This document shows positions 6,018 through 8,243 of a stretch of DNA of 8,243 nt, piece after piece; position 1 is the first letter of the stretch, and each line of letters starts with the position of its first letter. This DNA is from CAVPRW01 sp046727435 [NCBI: bacterium] (lineage in GTDB: Bacteria > Tectomicrobia > Entotheonellia > J063): assembly GCA_046727435.1 (NCBI GenBank), contig JBKPCR010000108.1:1-8243 (forward strand), in the 5' to 3' direction. The notes below the pieces were generated by a model. That model had not been told where the DNA came from. It worked only from the letters and a program-made list of their open reading frames with translations, and did not search any database. The translations under genes and the position numbers were made by a program.

Positions 6018-6776
6018 CTACCCCCTCTGGAATGACACAATCTGCCCGAAGGAAGATGCTTCCAAGCTCGCACCACCTACCAGGGCACCATCCACATCCG
6101 GCTGGGTCATCAGCGTGTGGATATTCCCAGCATTAACGCTCCCACCATATTGGATACGCACTTCGTCCGCAAGAGCTTTGCCGTAAAGCTCCCCCACCAG
6201 GCCGCGAATGAACGCATGGACCTCCTGTGCCTGAGCCGGAGTGGCGGTTTTGCCGGTGCCGATGGCCCAAATGGGTTCATACGCTATCACGACCCGTGAC
6301 ATGCCTACGGCTGGAATGTCCGCCAACCCCTGGCGGATCTGCTGTGCCAGCACGCTGAAGGTAGCGTTGCCTTCACGCTGCTCAAGCGTCTCACCAATGC
6401 ACAGAATGGGGTCAAGCTGAGCGTTCAACGCCGCCCTCAGCTTTCGGTTCACCGTCGCATCGGTTTCGGCAAAGTATTGACGCCGCTCCGAATGCCCGAC
6501 GATCACCCGTGTGCAGCCGACATCGCTCAACATCGCCGCGGAGATCTCACCCGTAAACGCTCCCTGCAGCTCCCAGTGCATGTTCTGCGCCGTTACGAAA
6601 ATCGTCGAGCCGCGCAGCGCCTCAGCCACGATCATGAGCGCAGTATATGGCGGCGCCACACCGATATCCACATCATGAACCTGCGCCACTGATGAACGCA
6701 GGGCTTTGACCAGTGCCACTGCCTCAGCAGTCGTCTTATACATTTTCCAATTGCCTACGATGATCGGTCGGCGCAT
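6018..6776 (-). CDS. tpiA: Triosephosphate isomerase
   Basis: A cytoplasmic enzyme interconverting dihydroxyacetone phosphate and glyceraldehyde 3-phosphate in glycolysis, gluconeogenesis and carbon fixation cycles. At 252 residues it is normal full length. Key residues are visible: Asn9 and Lys11 in VGNWKMYK, the electrophile His95 in VGHSERR, catalytic base Glu167 in [14 protein letters not shown] (with the loop-6 lid after it), and the phosphate-binding segments YGGSV (210-214) and LVGGASL (232-238). GGGAG about eight bases upstream supports the ATG at 6776, which is three bases after the pgk stop. It lies between pgk and secG in one apparent operon. Confidence 0.98.
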   Translation of the reverse strand: MRRPIIVGNWKMYKTTAEAVALVKALRSSVAQVHDVDIGVAPPYTALMIVAEALRGSTIFVTAQNMHWELQGAFTGEISAAMLSDVGCTRVIVGHSERRQYFAETDATVNRKLRAALNAQLDPILCIGETLEQREGNATFSVLAQQIRQGLADIPAVGMSRVVIAYEPIWAIGTGKTATPAQAQEVHAFIRGLVGELYGKALADEVRIQYGGSVNAGNIHTLMTQPDVDGALVGGASLEASSFGQIVSFQRG

Positions 6777-6779
6777 TGA

Positions 6780-7988
6780 TCAAGCTCCCGCTGCTGGCTT
6801 ATCCGTGAGGGCTGCCACTCCTGGCAACTCGCGTCCTTCGAGCAACTCTAAGAATGCCCCACCACCTGTTGAAATGTGCGTGATACGTTCCGCCACTCCC
6901 GCCTGATTGACGGCAGCCACACTATCGCCGCCGCCAACGATCGTGGTCGCCTGCGACGACGCGACAGCCATCGCCACAGCAGTGGTCCCCTTCGCAAAGG
7001 GGGGGATCTCAAACACGCCCATCGGGCCATTCCACACCACTGTCTTGGCCTCACCGATCGCCCGGCAGAAGGCCTCAACCGTTTGCGGTCCAATGTCCAC
7101 ACCCATCCATCCCGATGGGATGCCATCGTTTGGCACACTCTGCGTCGCAGCACTGGCATCGAGGCGTTCGGCAATCACGTGATCCTCAGGGAGCTGGATG
7201 CTCACCCCCAACGTGGCGGCCCTGGTGAGAATGTCTCGGGCCGCGTCGACCTTATCGGCCTCGACGAGCGAATTGCCGACTGGTACCCCTTGGGCCACGA
7301 GAAAAGTATACGCCATCCCGCCACCGATCAGCACACGATTCAGCTGCGGCAACAGGTTGATGATCAGACCGATCTTGTCGGAGACCTTGGCACCTCCCAA
7401 GATCGCCAGGTAGGGACGACCGGGTGTCGCCAGCAACTGACCTAAATGTGCCAGCTCCGCCTGCATGAGGAGACCCGCAACCGCCACGGGGAGAAATTTC
7501 GTCATCGCCTCGGTCGAGGCGTGGGCGCGGTGGGCGGTGCCAAAAGCGTCGTTGACGTAGACATCTGCGAGCCGGGCCAGCTGCTGCGCAAACATGGCAT
7601 CGTTCTTTTCTTCCTCCGCATGGAAACGCAGATTCTCCAGGAGCAGGACATCTCCCTCGCGCATCCGCGCCACCAGGGCATCCACTGTCGGTCCGACGCA
7701 ATCGTCCGCCAGGGGGGTGTGCTTCCCCAGCAACCCTGACAGGCACTCTGCCACCGGCTTGAGACTGTAGCGCGGATCGACCTTGCCGGCCGGACGCCCC
7801 AGATGCGAGGCCAGGATTACCCGCGCACCTCGGTCCGTAGCATACTGGATGGTCGGGAGCGAGGCCCGGATACGCGTAGCGTCTGTGACGTGCCCCTGCC
7901 TGTCCAGGGGCACGTTGAAGTCGACTCGAATGAAGACTCGCTGCCCTGCAATCGGTACATCGGCGATCGACAGCTTTGCGAGCTGCAT
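6780..7988 (-). CDS. pgk: Phosphoglycerate kinase
   Basis: A cytoplasmic enzyme transferring phosphate between 1,3-bisphosphoglycerate and ADP, in either direction. 402 residues from the ATG at 7988, normal length. Motifs in order: RVDFNVP (21-27) and SHLGRP (61-66) of the substrate site, [16 protein letters not shown] (116-130), [15 protein letters not shown] (144-158), [10 protein letters not shown] (197-206), the nucleotide-site stretch [10 protein letters not shown] (318-327), and GGGDSVAA (352-359) followed by [15 protein letters not shown]. No key segment is missing. Two in-frame ATGs are possible. AAAGGA lies seven bases before 7988 but only one base before 7994, so 7988 is preferred; the 7994 start would add Met-Thr. 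The gene follows gap by about 30 bases and precedes tpiA by three. Confidence 0.98.
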   Translation of the reverse strand: MQLAKLSIADVPIAGQRVFIRVDFNVPLDRQGHVTDATRIRASLPTIQYATDRGARVILASHLGRPAGKVDPRYSLKPVAECLSGLLGKHTPLADDCVGPTVDALVARMREGDVLLLENLRFHAEEEKNDAMFAQQLARLADVYVNDAFGTAHRAHASTEAMTKFLPVAVAGLLMQAELAHLGQLLATPGRPYLAILGGAKVSDKIGLIINLLPQLNRVLIGGGMAYTFLVAQGVPVGNSLVEADKVDAARDILTRAATLGVSIQLPEDHVIAERLDASAATQSVPNDGIPSGWMGVDIGPQTVEAFCRAIGEAKTVVWNGPMGVFEIPPFAKGTTAVAMAVASSQATTIVGGGDSVAAVNQAGVAERITHISTGGGAFLELLEGRELPGVAALTDKPAAGA

Positions 7989-7995
7989 CGTCATA

Positions 7996-8001
7996 TCCTT
8001 T
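7996..8001 (-). promoter_or_regulatory. Ribosome-binding site that decides the pgk start
   Basis: AAAGGA on the minus strand is seven bases from the ATG at 7988, a good distance, and one base from the ATG at 7994, too close to serve it. Confidence 0.6.
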
Positions 8002-8018
8002 GTGGGGAGGGAGGCGGT

Positions 8019-8243
<225 letters not shown>

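Overview
The window looks like a chromosomal segment of a moderately GC-rich bacterium, most likely Nitrospira or a relative. This is inferred from the gap-pgk-tpiA-secG-tRNA-Leu cluster, the large PAS/GAF sensor and the style of the accessory genes. No marker here fixes the taxon.

Layout. (1) Positions 1-2177, minus strand: the N-terminal ~725 residues of a membrane-anchored multi-PAS/GAF sensor whose output domain lies beyond the left edge. It has a good sigma70-type promoter at 2262-2290, on the edge of a 143-bp AT-rich segment bounded by 9-bp inverted repeats. (2) Positions 2469-3382: a complete IS6-family insertion sequence with 18-bp terminal inverted repeats (16/18 matching), an intact DDE transposase and no target-site duplication. 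(3) Positions 3383-5398: a decayed mobile-island segment. It holds the C-terminal half of an excisionase-type HTH protein cut at the IS border, two small unknown genes that were probably once overlapping and co-translated, a gene-free stretch with hairpins and CGGGT repeats, and the N-terminal part of a tyrosine integrase that has an amber codon and lacks its catalytic domain. (4) Positions 5441-8243, minus strand: tRNA-Leu(GAG), secG, tpiA, pgk and the 3' end of gap, packed as one apparent operon transcribed right to left.

How it fits together. The right-hand block is core metabolism (three consecutive enzymes of lower glycolysis/gluconeogenesis) joined to a Sec translocase subunit and a tRNA. 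The integrase remnant lies next to the 3' end of the tRNA gene, the usual place for an island that integrated at a tRNA. The simplest reading is that an island entered downstream of tRNA-Leu, lost its recombination functions (integrase and excisionase are both broken) and was further trimmed by an IS6 element, whose borders do not match each other. What is left of the cargo is the 58-aa and 139-aa genes of unknown function. I did not find a convincing new biological system; the most interesting points are the decay pattern of the island, the ATGA-coupled small gene pair with an apparent nonsense codon, and the repeat cluster in front of the integrase.
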